Below, in pieces: positions 23,967 through 34,261 of a stretch of 64,000 bases of DNA. Where the stretch lies: contig JAKUCV010000397.1 of the NCBI GenBank assembly GCA_028386065.3, forward strand, positions 1 through 64,000. Reading direction: 5' to 3'. The number at the start of each line of letters is the position of its first letter. Positions within the stretch are counted from its first letter, which is position 1. Source of the DNA: Turnera subulata (lineage: Eukaryota; Streptophyta; Magnoliopsida; Malpighiales; Passifloraceae). The translations under genes and the position numbers were made by a program. A model generated the notes under the pieces. That model was not told the DNA's origin. It did no database searches and saw only the letters and a list, made by a program, of their open reading frames with translations.

Positions 23967-24610
23967 CGCAATCTTTATGGGGAACACATAATACCTCCCC
24001 ATTCTCAAGAAAATTCAAGTCGCCCTTCTTCCTTTAAACACATCCCCTTCATTCCCTATTCTGCTTCTCTTCCAAATCTTAGTTGGCTTGAAAAAAAAGT
24101 GTTGTGGGTGTCATGTCGGAGGAAACCAATTTATGTGATTTGGAAGACAATCTCAAGAAGGAAGGTTTCAATTTCTCCTTGATTAAGTTCATGGGCAGCG
24201 GTAAGGTTCTTCTAACCTTTGACTCTGCAAACGACATGGCACAGTGCTTTGATTCTAATCAAGAACTGCTTTCCAAGATTTTTGACTCTATTAAACAATG
24301 GTCCCCCAATATAGTTTCTTATGAGAGATTATCTTGGCTTACTTGTTATGGGGTCCCCTTACATGTTTGGAATAGAGAATTTTTCAAGAATTTTGGCAGT
24401 TATTTTGGTAAATTCCTTGGGGTTGATGCATCAACTGGAGAGAAAGAGTCTTTTGAATGTGCAGAAATCCTCATTTGTATTGATAGACGTGAACCCTCCA
24501 AGCATGTCCAAAGGATTAGTGTTGGTGATAAATTCTTTGATATAGTCATATTTGAAGAAATTATCAATGAATTGGGGCAAATTGTCAACAGTGAAAATAT
24601 AGTTTTTTAG
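23967..24610 (+). pseudogene. LINE-A ORF1 second part (DUF4283-like)
   Basis: This resumes LINE-A ORF1 after the LINE-B target site. The open frame 24104-24610 has SEETNLCDLEDNLKKEGF, then FMGSGKVLLTF, WSPNIVSYERLSWLTCYGVP and EIINELG. That is the pattern of the plant LINE ORF1 DUF4283 region following the RRM. It ends at a TAG (24608-24610). The next 1.2 kb is Ser/Pro-rich with many stops and no RT motifs. Confidence 0.65.
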
Positions 24611-25898
24611 GGTTTTGACTCAGATTCCCTAGATGATTCGTCTCCTCCACCATCGAAAAATCATCTCCAACCGCCAGTGCATCAACCGACATTCTCCACA
24701 GTTAATTCCCCCTCAAAAATTGTGGAATCCACCTACCTTGACGCTATAAATTCTCTTCCTTCCCAAGATATTCCTTCTCAGCCGCCACCCTCATTTACTT
24801 CACCTGTAACACTACCCCAATCAGTCTCCTCAATCAGCAAGCCCCCCTCTAGCCCAATCTTTTTCAAATTCTCCTCCTACCTCTTCATCTCCCATCACTC
24901 TTTCTCTCTCACACCCCCCTAATTATAGCCCTGTCACGGGAGTACACTAGCCCAAACACACTCTCCTAAGCAGCCTTACCTCTCCTCTCCTTTGGAGACC
25001 CCCACTACCCATGACCAATCAGAATCCTTCTTTGATCATGACAATTTTGATAACATCCCTCTTGCCCAACATGTTAATTTCAAATGATCAAAAAAAAGTT
25101 GTCCAAACATAAAGCCTCCAAAGTCAGGAAAGAAAAGAAACATCATCATAGACAATCCATTTAACCCCCTGTCCCTCTTCTCTTGGCCTTATCATTTCCA
25201 TAGCCCTACCCATCTCTTCATCCCTCTACTCACCTCTCCTTTCTCTCGCCAATTCCCAAGCCGTCACTTATAGCAATCTTGAGATCTCTTGGAATATTGG
25301 TGTAAGGCCTCACTAAAGGGTACCCCGAAAGCCCATTTTTGGCTGATTTTGCCTCTCTCAGAGGCACCTCTTCCTCAAAACCTAACCCCAAAGAGTAGCC
25401 TATGGTGCTGTCCCTGGAAGTATGGCATTATTTCCTCCCTGATTATCAATCCCTCCATCTTCGGTCTCCTTCCAATTCAAGCGGACCACCCTCCCTATAG
25501 AACCCTCTCCCTCTAAGTCTCTCAAGTGGAACCCTGATGGCTTATGCTTTTGTTACTCTCGACCATACAGTTCTCTTTTCTTAAATTTTCCTATTGTTTG
25601 CTTCTCGGCTATCCACTCAGACATTGAACCTTAGCATCTCAATCATCTTTTCAACAAGTTGATCATCCTCCCAAGTCAACTCCAACGTGCCCTATTCATT
25701 CACTCCTTCAGAATATCAACTCCATACCGAATTCAGTTGCCAAATCAGGATCTTCTTGCATCGTTGTCTTTTTTTTTTTTGTCTGGCTGTAACATTATTG
25801 TAGTACTTTTTACATATTCTATCCTCTTCTCCCTCTCCTCATGTAGTTCAATTTATGGCCTTTAATAAAAATATTTGCACTGTCTTACCAAAAAAAAA

Positions 25899-26245
25899 AA
25901 ACTGGTTGCTGATCGCAAGAACTGGGGTTTTCAAACACTCCCATCTCTGTCATTCTTGTGCATGGATAGCTGTAAAGGAGTCGAGTCCTTCCCGGAAGAG
26001 AGACTGTTGCCCTCATCTCTCACCTCTCTGACATTGTCGTGTTTATCACAGTTGAAATCCCTGGACTACAAGGAACTTCAACACCTATAGGCTGCACTAC
26101 TTGCCGGAAGAAGGCTTGCCTTCCTCCCTTGAATATCTAGAGCTTTGGAATTGTCATCATACACTCATGCCAGGAAGGAGGAGAAGAATGGCCCAAGATT
26201 TTTCACATCCCAAAAGTCAAGATTCATTGATGATGTATTGCGGAT
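25899..26245 (+). pseudogene. NLR pseudogene, C-terminal LRR segment
   Basis: This is the last LRRs of the NLR that starts at 7758: ADRKNWGFQTLPSLSFL, ESFPEERLLPSSLTSL, LPEEGLPSSLEYLELWNC. The end (MAQDFSHPKSQDSLMM) resembles the C-termini of R13L1-type CNLs. A TAG near 26088 and changed frames show decay. The left end carries the LINE-A target duplication. Confidence 0.8.
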
Positions 26246-26325
26246 GTTGTAAGAATCAATTGAGTCAAATTGATTTTCATTGATGATGTGTTGCAGATGC
26301 TGTAAGAATCAATTGAGTCAAACAA
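26225..26325. repeat. Two-copy tandem repeat, period 53
   Basis: A unit beginning CATTGATGATGT and ending AAGAATCAATTGAGTCAAA occurs twice (26225 and 26278) with a few differences. It lies at the end of the NLR, likely in its 3' untranslated part. Confidence 0.75.
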
Positions 26326-26330
26326 TTGAG

Positions 26331-28485
26331 GTATGTACGTGAAACAACATCGTTCTCGTCTTTATCTTTTGGCATTTTTTTCTTGTGTGTCAATAACCAC
26401 CACTCTGTATTTCCTTTGCCCTTCTATTTTCTTTTTCACCATAACAAACATATTATAAACTTATTTTTTTAAGAAAGAGTACATTTAACCCAATCGATTT
26501 ATGACAAATTCGATCTCATCACTAACCTCGAAACAAGGGTGGGAAAGGACCTGGGCTTTCCCGACCCTGTTTCAAAACTAAGCGGACACCTTGGTCTGAG
26601 AACCATCGAATTCCGCCCATGAAGGGCTCGATCCAACTAGTGCCTTACACAGCTAAAGGGTGAAACAATGTCGCAGTATTCAAACCTTCTCTTCGTTGAG
26701 TGGTTAAATGTCTAGACGAGACGTATTGCAAGATGGCGCACTTGTCTTTATAGGGATAACACATACGGGTGTAATGATGAGCTTAGCAAATTAGGATAAA
26801 ATATATCGATGCTTTGTATCTCCTGAGTGTTTAGGGGGGGAAACCCCTCCGGTATACAATCGCCAACAAGAATTGAGTGCACGAGTCCACTGAAAACCTT
26901 GAAGGGTTTAATATTTTTAGCTATTCAACTTCTAGGTATTGATGGCCTGTTAATAGCGTGACAGTTGGGGGGGGGGGGGGGGGGGGGCTTGGGGGTCGGC
27001 CTTTGTGTGAACTGTGAGTTTGTAGAAGTTATTTTCTGTTAGGAATGATGGGTTTTTTTGACAAAGAATGGTGATCTTATTCAAAGGATGATCCGTCCGA
27101 ATATTCACCGGCGGTACTACGGTGACTTCAAAGAGGCCAACGTGACAAAGAAGGTGACGGGGTCAACCCTCTCCTTCTTTGTGAGAGAATCCGTCCGAAT
27201 ATTCCTCTCTTATCGCAATGACTGATGTCTGATGGAGTAAAGGGGAAGCGCTCATGGCCCCATTGCATCGTTGAGAGGGTTGAATGCTTCTCTATGTACC
27301 TTTGAGTCTTGGGCGTCCGTCGTCCCAATTGTGGTGGAGGGTGATGATGTTGTTGAGGCATCTCATGGATGTTCTCCAGCATTCAAGGAGGTGTGGAGGA
27401 TGGAGAGGCAGATTGTTGTCCTGGATCAAGAGATTTGGCGGCTTTGAGGTAGGAGCGGCCAAGAAAAGGAGGGGACAGCGATTAGTGTTGATTTTTTGGG
27501 TTCGTACACTGTTCTACATAAGGATTGTGAAGGGTTGCCTCTTGGTTATTTTCTCATGTTCCTTCTTTTGTTGCTTTTGATGCCCTTGAAGGGCATCTTC
27601 TCAAAGTAGGCATCAAGAATGACTAGGCTAATCGTGGTAGCATAGTGCAGTATAGGATTTTTTTGGTATCAAGAATGACTAGGCTAATCGTGGTAGCATA
27701 GTGCAGTATAGGATTTTTTTGGTAATCTGTTTGATCTTCTCGTTCGCCTACTTAAGGTCTTGTTTGTTCTCAATAATTAACATATCATAGTTGGGGATTT
27801 ATCTATCATCAAATTGTGATAAAATGTTTGACAAAAGAAAATTTTGTGACGAACGATGTCGTACGCTTCCTGACTGGACTTTGTGTCTGAAACAATTCTC
27901 TCTCTCGAGTTATAGTGGGTGCACCCCGTCCATATTTTCAGGACATTCACCCAATCAGGACATTTTCGCCGATCGATCTGAGCTATTGCCTCAATGACCC
28001 GGTCCTCAACACTTTGGATGTCCGCCACTTACTCACCTAACATTCCCAACTGGCCTATCAAGCCCACTGGGTCATCAGGCCCAACGGCCCATCATCCTAC
28101 CATAGATATCCAAATTGTTTAGTGGGCCTTACAATTTTGGGCCGGTACAAAACAAGTGGTTACAACTTGCATACTTACATCAAATGTAAAGCTTTACATA
28201 TAGTCAATTAACTTATTAAAAAAATATTTTTAATGGACAAAAGGTTGAAATCAAATCGATACCGCAACTTTTATTACTATTTGTGGCTGTACCCAATTTC
28301 TTTCTTTTGCGTGTTTCAATTTTCTCCCACAGAGTTGAGGTAGTTGTATTCTCTGGTGCCAAAATATTACTACATTTGTGGAGTAATTATTGGCAAGGAT
28401 AAAGGAAGATGACATCCTGTTCTCAAAAGTTAACACCGAGGTTGTTTCCACAACTAGTTGATGATAAAAAGAGAGAAAAAAAAAT
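26331..28485. other. Intergenic, no supported gene
   Basis: This stretch has a 21-base G homopolymer (26967-26987) and a 56-bp tandem duplication (27612-27723). There is also a decayed coding-like patch around 27280-27480 (a frame reading VEGDDVVEASHGCSPAFKE) that I do not recognise. Nothing else can be supported. Confidence 0.4.
27612..27723. repeat. Perfect 56-bp tandem duplication
   Basis: A 56-bp unit beginning ATCAAGAATGACTAGGCTAA occurs at 27612 and 27668 with no visible difference. It may be a recent slippage or an assembly duplication. Confidence 0.9.
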
Positions 28486-28695
28486 TGTTAAAAAATAACT
28501 TGTTGATGGAAGAATTTGATGAAGTAAGATTGATGGAGAAGAAGAGGAAAAAGCAGAAAATGGGGGAGGAAGACGAGCTCTGCAACACTGCTCATGTATA
28601 TCACTCTTCATTATGTATAATGATATATTTATACAATAAATTGTTAGGTAGAATAGTGTTGTACAGTGATATCCAAATTTACACCTTTTATAACA
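28486..28695 (-). repeat. Copia-1 3' LTR
   Basis: 210-bp LTR, paired with 34047-34256. On the minus strand it is preceded by the purine tract AAGGGGGAG (28696-28704). Confidence 0.9.
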
Positions 28696-29865
28696 CTCCC
28701 CCTTGGATGTCACTGTGTATTGGGTAGAATACGCTAAGTGGAGAACTGCCTCATTAAAAATCTTACCAAGAAAAACCCTGTGGGATAAAAACTTGGTGAA
28801 GAAAAAAAGAGTGCAGTGCGTATTCTACTCCCCCTCATTTTGGCTTCTATTGATTGCTTGATATCGTTGCATGCCAATTCGTCCTTGTCAGCATCTGGTG
28901 ACGTGTATTATGTCTGATCACTTTTGGGTACTTCATCACTTCAATTGGACAGAGTTAGCAGCATAATCTTCATAATTTTGTCGTTGGAGCGTCTATCTTC
29001 CCATCTTGCTTTTGTAGGCCCGATAACATAGCAGCTTCATGTGTAAAATTGTGGCAGATGTCCGGCAATGTGGATTAAATGGGGATGAGCATCCGCAAAA
29101 ACAACTCTTTTTCTTCGGGTTTACAAGATTCACATCGCATCTTTTATACCCCGAAGATAAGGGCAAATCCATATCTTGCCAACAGGCTTAAATCATAAGC
29201 TTCAAGCTTTACAACGAGGTACTCCAGGACCAATTTAATAGCACGGTATTTAGAGGCCTCTTCTGGAGTGCCAATCATAAATAGATTTATCCATACTAAA
29301 AAAAATGACTGAAAACATCAATTCAGTTCTATTTTGTTATTTTCCCGGGAATTAGTTGCTTCAGACAACTTGGATCCTTCAGGGATCTTCATGACTTATG
29401 GATCCATAATAATAGGCTATAATAGCATTCACTAGATGCATTTCTAATACTTTTCATATACTGCCAGACATATCAAAATAATTGCATCCACCACAGGGGA
29501 GTATATCTCCTCATAATTAATGCCTGGTCATTTGGGTAAAAATTTTGTGCCACAAACCGTGCTTTACTTCTCATTATTTATTTATTTCCGCACAAATACC
29601 CTTTTATGACCAATAGAATTTTTACACCTTCTGGTGTAAGGACTACAGGTCCGGAAATTTCTCGCTTCGGGCGAGTCCAATTTCTCGCTTCGGGCGAGTT
29701 CAATACAGCCTTAATTGTATTTCTATATTTTGGCCAATTATACTGTGCCTACATTCGTAGGTTCATGATCCTCATTTCATTTAGCGCTATATTAAACATA
29801 AATATTCCGTCGACGGTTATTTCACATCGGTTCCATCTTATTCCTGACACTGTAATTGAGATCTC

Positions 29866-30850
29866 NNNNNNNNNNNNNNNNNNNNNNNNNNNNNNNNNNN
29901 NNNNNNNNNNNNNNNNNNNNNNNNNNNNNNNNNNNNNNNNNNNNNNNNNNNNNNNNNNNNNNNNNNNNNNNNNNNNNNNNNNNNNNNNNNNNNNNNNNNN
30001 NNNNNNNNNNNNNNNNNNNNNNNNNNNNNNNNNNNNNNNNNNNNNNNNNNNNNNNNNNNNNNNNNNNNNNNNNNNNNNNNNNNNNNNNNNNNNNNNNNNN
30101 NNNNNNNNNNNNNNNNNNNNNNNNNNNNNNNNNNNNNNNNNNNNNNNNNNNNNNNNNNNNNNNNNNNNNNNNNNNNNNNNNNNNNNNNNNNNNNNNNNNN
30201 NNNNNNNNNNNNNNNNNNNNNNNNNNNNNNNNNNNNNNNNNNNNNNNNNNNNNNNNNNNNNNNNNNNNNNNNNNNNNNNNNNNNNNNNNNNNNNNNNNNN
30301 NNNNNNNNNNNNNNNNNNNNNNNNNNNNNNNNNNNNNNNNNNNNNNNNNNNNNNNNNNNNNNNNNNNNNNNNNNNNNNNNNNNNNNNNNNNNNNNNNNNN
30401 NNNNNNNNNNNNNNNNNNNNNNNNNNNNNNNNNNNNNNNNNNNNNNNNNNNNNNNNNNNNNNNNNNNNNNNNNNNNNNNNNNNNNNNNNNNNNNNNNNNN
30501 NNNNNNNNNNNNNNNNNNNNNNNNNNNNNNNNNNNNNNNNNNNNNNNNNNNNNNNNNNNNNNNNNNNNNNNNNNNNNNNNNNNNNNNNNNNNNNNNNNNN
30601 NNNNNNNNNNNNNNNNNNNNNNNNNNNNNNNNNNNNNNNNNNNNNNNNNNNNNNNNNNNNNNNNNNNNNNNNNNNNNNNNNNNNNNNNNNNNNNNNNNNN
30701 NNNNNNNNNNNNNNNNNNNNNNNNNNNNNNNNNNNNNNNNNNNNNNNNNNNNNNNNNNNNNNNNNNNNNNNNNNNNNNNNNNNNNNNNNNNNNNNNNNNN
30801 NNNNNNNNNNNNNNNNNNNNNNNNNNNNNNNNNNNNNNNNNNNNNNNNNN
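29866..30850. other. Assembly gap (985 N)
   Basis: Run of N within Copia-1. The start of the captured LINE-endonuclease segment lies inside it, judging by the homologous copy in Copia-2. Confidence 1.
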
Positions 30851-31470
30851 TATAGCATGGTAAATGAACAACAAGAGGAACTGCCTAATGATCTGGCGAG
30901 AATTCCTCGTTTAGTGTTTGTAGATGAGCTATACTCGTCTAGGTTCTTTGTGACTCCAATGGAAGAGACTTTCTTCCTGGAGGACCAAGGCAATCTCAGG
31001 ACAAATTTTTATGGCTCAGCTAACTCTATAATATTTTTCATATCTGCTAGGATGCAAAAATTTCAGCTAGAGCCATCATGTCAAATTTTAAATCAAAGCA
31101 GTTATTATCAGGTTTCCATGATGGCTCGGAGCGTCCCAAGGGTGACTGGGTTACCACCTACATGGCCTAAGGTACGACTTTTATTGTGGAATTGCAAGGG
31201 TATAGCAAGAAGGTCTCAAGACTTTGTGCGTACCTTAAGGGATTTGAAGAATCAGTACAAGCCTAACATGGTACTGATTACCGAGACTTTGTGGCAAGCA
31301 GGAGAGAATCATGGTGTGATTCCACTTCGTTTTCCTCCAACGAATCGGTTTGAGATACCTGGAGAAAACAACAGGGGTGGTATGTGGTTCTCCTGGAACG
31401 ACAGTGTTAGGGTTAACATTAATGGTGAGGCTCAGAGTTTCAGGGTTAATGTTGAACCTAACAGATAGAT
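30851..31470 (+). pseudogene. Captured LINE ORF2 5' segment with endonuclease start, antisense in Copia-1
   Basis: The open frame reads YSMVNEQQEELPNDLAR, ARSVPRVTGLPPTWPKVR and then LLLWNCKGIARRSQDFVRT, PNMVLITETLWQ and RGGMWFSWNDS. The WNC(K/R)G and ET motifs are those of the APE-like endonuclease N-terminus of plant LINE ORF2. The fragment ends after about 80 residues of the domain. A close homologue lies at 40531-41244 in Copia-2, also antisense to its host element. Confidence 0.75.
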
Positions 31471-32374
31471 TACTGTTTAAAACATATGTATGAGAACCAC
31501 TCCTCTTAGAACGTTCTCCAGTTATGTATCCGTCTATGTAATAATAATATGCATGTTTGCTTTGAGTCTTTTCCATTTATTATCTCATTTACGCCCACAG
31601 GCACAAATAATTATACTGTCTTATTCGCTTCAGGGAATAAATCTGAGCCAATTCATTTGGGATCCATAATAATTCATTTTATTACTGGGGGTGTCTGTAC
31701 TCGCGTAAATATATGATCTTCTAGATCATATTAAAACATGCGTTCTTCAGGAACATATTCGAATTTATGCTCTTCTGGAGCGTGTTAATCATTTTTCATT
31801 TCGAGATGTCATAATATGTTGTATTGACATCCACACATGTAATTCTCCCCCTGTGGATGTCAATTTTTCATTGTCTTCGAGACTAATGCTTCAAGCATTA
31901 TTCTAAGAAATAATTATAAAGTACTGAAAAATAAATAAAGAAAATAAATTGCAATGCGTATTAATTTAAACTGAACATAAAATAAATTGAATATAAAATA
32001 AATTGCTCCTTCAGGGTAAGCAAATATATTATCCACCTTCTGGTGGTTATATAATTTCCATCTTCTGGTGGTAATAGCTTATATTTTCGATTTTCCTTTA
32101 AAGGATCTTCAGGATCTTTTGAATGGTAAGACTTCCAGTCTTCGTTGTATTTTTCTTTTCCCGAGTCTTCTGGACTTTTACATTTAGTCTTTCAGACTAT
32201 TCTCATTTAAATGCATTTTCACATTTAATGCCCATTATAAATTTCTTCCGGAAATTTTAAGAGCCTCAAATTCAAATAACATAATTGAATATATAAATGC
32301 TTAATTAAAATAAATAAGCAAGGGGCCTTATATTAATTACCCCAAGTAAAGTAAATGGCAGGTAATTAAAATAA

Positions 32375-32616
32375 TGGGCCTAGTACGAGCCCATAAGTAA
32401 AAGACGAGAAAATTAAATGCAATGGGCCCTAATATAGCCCAATTAAAAATAAATGACTGGAAATTAAATGCAATGGGCCTTTAATTACTAAGCCCAATGA
32501 AAATTAAATTGTTGAAAATTAAATGCGATGGGCCTTACACGAGCCCAATTAAAACGTAAAATAAATAGATGGCATAGCCGGCCATTAAATGAATAATGGG
32601 CCTTTTTAATAGCCCA
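32375..32616. repeat. Array of five TGGGC...GCCCA inverted repeats (Copia-1 leader)
   Basis: The units span 32375-32393, 32423-32441, 32474-32496, 32529-32547 and 32597-32616. Each has TGGGC and GCCCA arms around 9-13 bases, set in AT-rich DNA about every 50-67 bp. The core TGGGCC equals the plant site II motif bound by TCP factors. A matching array is in Copia-2 (39476-39686). Confidence 0.85.
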
Positions 32617-33579
32617 ATCGGAATTTAAATAAAAACAGAAAATATGCTTACTCGATAAATCTTTCAGCAATAACATATATAATACGCTTATACGATAAAG
32701 GCGGCTTAGCCGGCCAATAAATAAATATAATAAATATAACGGCCTTCCGGGCTTTGTCGGGAAAAATTCGAGGATTCAAAGTTCCGGCCAAAATCACTAT
32801 TCACGATCGCCGGAAATTTCTACTCACCGTGCCGGATTATTTTTACCGAGGCATCAAGTGCCGGCCAAACACTTCTGGGTTTGCCGGATTCAGACTAAAA
32901 ACATTATTCACGGTAGCCGGAAAGTTCTTATTCACATGGCCAAAATTATTGTAGACGAGGCCGAATTTACTATTCATCGCCGGATTCCGGCCAAACACTA
33001 TTCATAGGCCAACAACTAATTTCCGGGTCTCACCGTGAGCTCACAATACATTCAATCATCCAAGATCAACATTAATTAAACATTCAATCATAATAATATT
33101 ATGAATTAAACAATAATACATTCGTCTAGGACAAAATCGAAAATATTAATAATTAAAGGACTAAAATGTAAGGGCTTACCTGCATAAAATAAAACTCCAG
33201 GTACTAAAGTGTAAATCCGAGTTCTGGTACATTTCTCCCTTTTTTTCAGATTTTTTTTTTTAACCACTCCTACCGACACTTCCCCTCTCTTTTTTACCTT
33301 CCTTTTTTTTTTCTTTTCTTTATCTTTCTCCTCTCTCCTTTTTTCTTTGTTTTCTATTCTTTTTCCTTCCCCAAAACACACTAACCGATCTCTCCTTCCC
33401 CTTTCTCTTCCTCATGCCTTCTTCTCCCAAAAAAAAAAAAATTCTTTCTTTCTTATTCCTTTCCTTTTCTAATCACGCAGCTCTCCTCTCAAATTTTTTT
33501 TTTTTAGCCAACAAACCCACCATCATCACGATCTTCTATTTTTCTTTTCTCTTTTCTTTCTCTTAATCTCGGTTAGTTG

Positions 33580-33860
33580 TTTCTGGTGGTAGATGGTTCG
33601 GCTTGGTGGTATCGTCGTCGCCGGCGGCACGGGCGGTGAAGGAGAACTGGGTTGTGGTCGGAACATCAAGGCGACGCTGCTGGTGGAAGCGCGGCGTCAG
33701 ACGGTGGCTGGAGACGGCTCACGCGCGGCTGGAAGACGGCGCGTGGGGGAAGAGCTGCTGCTTCCGGCGGCGAGTGGCGGAGCGTGCGGCGGAGGACGAC
33801 GACAAAACTTCACCGGAGTATTCACCAGTAGACGATCTACCTTGCTGCGTGGGAGGTGAT
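33580..33860. other. GC-rich island in the Copia-1 leader
   Basis: A GC-rich block in otherwise AT-rich DNA, next to a pyrimidine-rich stretch (33230-33480). In element orientation it lies between the primer site and gag. Open frames of 80-110 codons on both strands show no domain. It resembles the GC-rich modules at 38430-38970 and 44733-45060 in composition and placement. Confidence 0.5.
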
Positions 33861-34046
33861 GTCAGCGGAGGTTTCGGGTTCTTTGGTTTTAGGTTTGGCA
33901 GAAACATCTTGTGTGTATTAGAAATAAAATTAATTGCTTGAATCTTTAGTTTCGGGTTCTCCACTGTGTTTGATGTTGTTGTTGTTCTTGTGTTTTTTTT
34001 TCATTGATTTCATGCTCTCGGTAGAGAACAAATCGTGCTGATAACG

Positions 34047-34256
34047 TGTTAAAAAATAACTTGTTGATGGAAGAATTTGATGAAGTAAGATTGATGGAGA
34101 AGAAGAGGAAAAAGCAGAAAATGGGGGAGGAAGACGAGCTCTGCAACACTCCTGATGTGTATCACTCTTCATTATGTATAATGATATATTTATACAATAA
34201 ATTGTTAGGTAGAATAGTGTTGTACAGTGATATCCAAATTTACACGTTTTATAACA
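34047..34256 (-). repeat. Copia-1 5' LTR
   Basis: 210-bp LTR. On the minus strand it ends TTTAACA, followed immediately by CGTTATCAGCACGA (34033-34046), the candidate primer site shared with Copia-2 and Copia-3. Confidence 0.9.
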
Positions 34257-34261
34257 AAAAT

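Larger units (their letters stand above)
16907..25898 (+). mobile_element. LINE-A: ORF1-bearing LINE in the NLR, itself split by LINE-B
   Basis: Flanked by the target duplication AAACTGGTT (16898-16906 and 25899-25907) with an A-tract of about 10 before the right copy. Removing 17156-23956 plus one TSD joins its reading frame (PLEEPKSNPQSLWG). It starts inside ORF1 with an RRM-like RNP1 motif (KRFAFLRL, about 16935). After LINE-B come DUF4283-like sequences (24104-24610; GVPLHVWNREFF, FLGVD). From 24611 to 25890 there is proline- and serine-rich, then non-coding-like DNA. No endonuclease or RT is present, so this copy depends on another LINE or lost ORF2. Confidence 0.8.
28486..34256 (-). mobile_element. 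Copia-1 LTR retrotransposon (with gap)
   Basis: The two 210-bp LTRs, 28486-28695 and 34047-34256, differ at only a few positions (TGTTAAAA...TATAACA). The TSD is AAAAT (28481-28485 and 34257-34261). In minus orientation, the polypurine tract AAGGGGGAG abuts the left LTR and CGTTATCAGCACGA abuts the right LTR. The inside is decayed, without long polyprotein frames. It contains a 985-base gap, an antisense LINE-endonuclease fragment (30851-31470) and a leader with hairpin arrays (32375-32616). The near-identical LTRs contrast with the decayed interior. Confidence 0.92.

Noticed and set aside
29606..31468. 620-codon open frame across the gap
   Set aside because: Most of it is N. Only the end (30851-31470) is real sequence, annotated as a captured LINE fragment.
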